DNA of 37,093 nucleotides from Microbacteriaceae bacterium (GTDB taxonomy: Bacteria; Actinomycetota; Actinomycetes; Actinomycetales; Microbacteriaceae): NCBI GenBank assembly GCA_947444785.1, contig CANFBG010000007.1, positions 1-37,093 of the forward strand, written 5' to 3'. Shown here in pieces: positions 33,090 to 37,093 of this stretch (positions within the stretch are counted from its first letter, which is position 1; each line of letters starts with the position of its first letter). The notes beneath the pieces are model-generated. The model was not told the DNA's origin and searched no databases. It saw only the letters and a program-made list of their open reading frames with translations. Made by a program: the position numbers and the translations under genes.

Positions 33090-33769
33090 CTACGAGCCCG
33101 CAGCCGTCCGGGCTGAGCGGAGCGCCGCCCGCTGGGGCCACGGCGCATCCGCGGGTGCGAGGCTCGAATAGCCCCTGGAACGAGCGACGGCAGCGGCGTA
33201 CACGGCGACGACGAGGGTCGGGCTCTGGACGCGGCGCTCGACGACGGCGTCCAGCGCCGCATCCAGCGACACCCAGCGCAGCTCCATGTCTGCTTCCTCG
33301 TGCTCCCGGTCGAAGGCCTCGGCGGTGGGCGTCAGCCCCCGGGCGAGGTAGATGCGGATCGCCTCGTTGTTGCCGCCGGGCGTCGTCACGAAGTCGGACA
33401 GCACGTGCCACTCCGACGCCTCGAGGTCGACCTCCTCGGCGAGTTCGCGCTTCGCGCCCTCGAGCGGATCCTCGTCCGCCATGTCGAGCAGGCCCGCCGG
33501 AATCTCCCACTCGCGCGAGCGAATCGGGTGCCGGTACTGCTTGATCAGGCGGATGCGCTCCGTCTCGTCCATGGCAAGGATCGCGACGGCGCCCGTGTGA
33601 TCCATGAACTCACGAACGATCTCCTCGCCGTTGTAGAGAAACGCCTCCCGGCGAATGTCCCAGACCTTGCCTTTGAAGACGAGCTCGCTCGAGACGATCG
33701 GCAGGGCCACTCGCTCATCGGTCAGCAGTTCATCTGACCTCTTCGCATCCATCTCGCCGGGCACCGTCA

Positions 33770-33770
<1 letters not shown>
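33090..33770 (-). CDS. NUDIX hydrolase, ADP-ribose pyrophosphatase type
   Basis: 226 aa. The Nudix box reads GLLDMADEDPLEGAKRELAEEVDL (93-116), with Arg108-Glu109 and Glu112-Glu113 as metal ligands. SREWEIPAG before it and DFVTTPGGNNEAIRIYLARGL after it are typical of ADP-ribose pyrophosphatases, which split ADP-ribose to AMP and ribose 5-phosphate. The last 30 residues are an Ala/Arg-rich tail. Its ATG shares one base with the pyrG stop (TGATG), so coupling is likely. There are 10 bp to xerD. Another ADP-ribose-related enzyme, the glycohydrolase, lies at the other end of the window, too far away to imply a link. Confidence 0.9.
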
Positions 33771-35500
<1,730 letters not shown>

Positions 35501-35622
35501 CTGGGTTTCCCCTACCTGTGATCCCACTGTCGGCCCCTTGGGGGCATCCGGGAATTCCGTTGAAACATCCACTGGCGAGCCGAGTGCGTGTCGTAAATCT
35601 TGACCATCATCCACGGGATTCA

Positions 35623-35628
35623 ATCCTA
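35623..35628 (-). promoter_or_regulatory. Possible -10 box for the pyrG cluster
   Basis: TAGGAT on the minus strand, eight bases before an in-frame GTG at 35614. It would give either a leaderless, N-terminally extended CTP synthase or a leader of about 115 nt before the GTG at 35500. No good -35 is seen. Confidence 0.35.
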
Positions 35629-35685
35629 ACAGCCACGCCCGGTTGAACTTCGTCACCGGCCGCATCGAATTGTCCCTCCGGTCAA

Positions 35686-35710
35686 GCAACTACAGCCGTC
35701 GTAGAATTGC
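35686..35710 (+). promoter_or_regulatory. TetR gene promoter and imperfect palindrome (possible operator)
   Basis: GCAACTAC (35686-35693) and GTAGAATTGC (35701-35710) form an imperfect inverted repeat (core CTAC-N7-GTAG). It covers the -10 hexamer TAGAAT (35702-35707). The -10 ends seven bases before the ATG at 35715, and there is no Shine-Dalgarno sequence, so the mRNA is probably leaderless. The palindrome may bind the regulator itself. Confidence 0.45.
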
Positions 35711-35714
35711 AGAC

Positions 35715-36293
35715 ATGAGCCCCTCGACCACCCGCCGCGATCAACTTGCGGATGCCGCCATCACGGTCATCGCCGAACAGGGGATGCGCGGGCTCACGCA
35801 CCGCAGCGTGGACGCCGCGGCCGGCGCCCCGATCGGCACGACATCCAACCACGCCCGCAGCCGCACCGCCATTCTGCTGCTGGCGATGAGGCGAATCACC
35901 GAGCTGGATGCCGCGGAGCCGAGCCTCTGGCCGGCCGGGATAGCGGCGCTGGAGCCCGCCGAGATGCTCGCCGCCCTGTCCGAATCCCTGCACACGCGCA
36001 TCGAACGGAGCACCCCGCGACTGATCGCCCGCTTCGAGCTCGCCCTCGAGGCCACCCGCGTCCCGGAACTCCGTGCCGAATACGACCGGGCCGGCCTGGC
36101 CACCCGTGGCGAACTCACCGACATCCTCCTGAATCTGGGCACTTCGCACGCCCACCAGAAGGCGAGCGTGCTCATCGCCTGGCTCGACGGCATCCTGTTC
36201 GACGCGGTCGCGGGTCTCGGCGACGCCACCCCGCCCACCAAGCGCGAGCTCGCCGGCTCCCTGGCCCCGGCCCTGACGCTGCTCCTCCCCTAG
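35715..36293 (+). CDS. TetR/AcrR-family transcriptional regulator
   Basis: 192 aa. The N-terminal helix-turn-helix runs over about residues 8-55: RRDQLADAAITVIAEQGMRGLTHRSVDAAAGAPIGTTSNHARSR, with the family's usual AITVIAEQG and LTHRSVD segments. The rest is an all-helical ligand domain of no recognised type. It diverges from the pyrG cluster and converges on recN; no transporter or enzyme sits beside it to suggest a target. ATG 35715 is chosen because the promoter -10 ends seven bases upstream, ruling out the longer frame from 35643 for a transcript from this promoter. Confidence 0.88.
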   Translation: MSPSTTRRDQLADAAITVIAEQGMRGLTHRSVDAAAGAPIGTTSNHARSRTAILLLAMRRITELDAAEPSLWPAGIAALEPAEMLAALSESLHTRIERSTPRLIARFELALEATRVPELRAEYDRAGLATRGELTDILLNLGTSHAHQKASVLIAWLDGILFDAVAGLGDATPPTKRELAGSLAPALTLLLP

Positions 36294-36314
36294 CCCCGGC
36301 CGCCTGCAACCTCG

Positions 36315-36379
36315 CTAAGGGAGGAGATCCCGCCTCTCACGTCGTCCTCGTCCATGAAGGTCGAAATCTCCTCCCTTAG
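36315..36379. repeat. Inverted repeat with 14-bp arms between tetR-type gene and recN
   Basis: CTAAGGGAGGAGAT (36315-36328) and ATCTCCTCCCTTAG (36366-36379), 37 bases apart. It lies between convergent genes and may be a two-way terminator, but neither strand has a T-run after the stem. One arm contains a perfect GGAGG and the other CCTCC. Confidence 0.8.
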
Positions 36380-36441
36380 AGGGAATCGAGATCGGCTGGG
36401 TGAGCGTAAAGTCGCGACCCCGGCGACTTCGGGAGGGCGAG

Positions 36442-37093
36442 TCAGCCCGCGGCAGCGAGATCGAGCAGTTCGCGGGCGTGCGCGAGCCCGCTGTCGGAGT
36501 CGGGCAGCCCCGAGAGCAGGCGGGCCATTTCAGCGATCCGGGCATCCCCCTCGAGCTGGGTGACGCTGGACGCGGTGACCGCCCCGGATGAGTCCTTGAC
36601 GACGGTCAGGTGGTTCGTGGCGAACGCGGCGACCTGGGCGAGATGTGTCACGACGATGACCTGGCTCGAGCGGGCCAACATTGCGAGGCGGCGGCCGATC
36701 TCGATGGCAGCGGCACCGCCGATCCCGGCATCCACCTCGTCGAAGACCAGCGTCGGCACCGGGTCGCTCGCCGCGAGCACGACCTCGATGGCGAGCATCA
36801 CCCGCGAGAGTTCGCCGCCTGACGCGCCCTTGCCGAGCGGTCGCGGCTCGGAGCCGCCATGCGGCTGCAGCAGAAAGTTGACAACGTCGCACCCGCTGGA
36901 TGACGGTTCCCCCCGCGGCTCAAGCTCGATGACGAGTCGAGCCGTCGGCATGGCCAGAGCGGCCAGTTCGGCTGTCACGCGCACGCCGAGCACAGCGGCC
37001 GCGGCAGCGCGGGCCGACGTGAGAAGCCCAGCGAGGCGATCGCACTCGGCATCCAGAGCCGTAAGCTCATCGCCGAGCTGCTCGATACGATCC
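36442..37093 (-). CDS. recN: DNA repair protein RecN (C-terminal part; 5' end beyond the window)
   Basis: About 217 codons are visible; the frame is open at base 37093. RecN is an SMC-like ATPase acting in double-strand break repair. The visible part holds the end of a coiled coil (DRIEQLGDELTALDAECDRL), the ABC-type signature PLGKGASGGELSRVMLAIEVVL, Walker B TLVFDEVDAGIGGAAAIEIG and VIVVTHLAQVAAFA with the switch His, then the C-terminal LLSGLPDSDSGLAHARELL. It converges on the TetR gene. The N-terminal Walker A half is not in the window. Confidence 0.93.
   Translation of the reverse strand, partial: DRIEQLGDELTALDAECDRLAGLLTSARAAAAAVLGVRVTAELAALAMPTARLVIELEPRGEPSSSGCDVVNFLLQPHGGSEPRPLGKGASGGELSRVMLAIEVVLAASDPVPTLVFDEVDAGIGGAAAIEIGRRLAMLARSSQVIVVTHLAQVAAFATNHLTVVKDSSGAVTASSVTQLEGDARIAEMARLLSGLPDSDSGLAHARELLDLAAAG

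Overview
The window is a chromosomal segment of a high-G+C Gram-positive bacterium, most likely an actinobacterium of the family Microbacteriaceae. The grounds are the strong G/C bias at third codon positions, frequent GTG starts, protein sequences that read as actinobacterial, and the gene order pyrG - NUDIX - xerD - parA - scpA - scpB - rluB - tyrA - cmk - der beside recN. The species cannot be named from sequence alone. Most genes are housekeeping; two intergenic regions hold decayed coding sequence.

Left part (1-7876). A truncated ADP-ribosylglycohydrolase gene (minus strand) lies opposite a small gene of unknown function. Next comes a complete fructose phosphotransferase operon on the plus strand: DeoR-type repressor, 1-phosphofructokinase, fused EIIABC permease, Enzyme I and HPr. 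It carries both the sugar-specific and the general PTS proteins, so the operon can run phosphate from PEP to fructose and on to fructose 1,6-bisphosphate. An AT-rich promoter with four phased half-sites precedes it, and a 67-bp palindrome closes it.

Middle part (7876-19640). An aldo/keto reductase, a DeaD/CsdA-like DEAD-box RNA helicase, an L-2-haloacid-dehalogenase-like HAD protein, a class A penicillin-binding protein with a PASTA domain, and a dioxygenase-like protein. Then follows a single-chain DUF262-DUF1524 (GmrSD-type) nuclease whose stop codon overlaps the TTG start of a SAM-dependent methyltransferase with a histidine-rich loop. This pair is the best candidate here for an unusual, perhaps defence-related module. 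Formate-tetrahydrofolate ligase converges on it.

Accessory stretch (19641-25342). An 857-bp gene-free region holds a frameshifted remnant of an HExxH metallopeptidase. After it come an ABC exporter, an SRPBCC protein, about 600 bp with gene remnants, tRNA-Pro(GGG), and a DUF2252 protein.

Right part (25343-37093). A long minus-strand cluster from pyrG to der, in which seven consecutive genes (parA to der) overlap their neighbours. It links CTP synthesis, nucleotide clean-up, dimer resolution, chromosome partition/condensation, rRNA modification, tyrosine synthesis, CMP phosphorylation and ribosome assembly. A probably leaderless TetR regulator and the 3' part of recN close the window. Several genes without a Shine-Dalgarno sequence have a -10-like hexamer six or seven bases before the start codon, which suggests leaderless transcripts.
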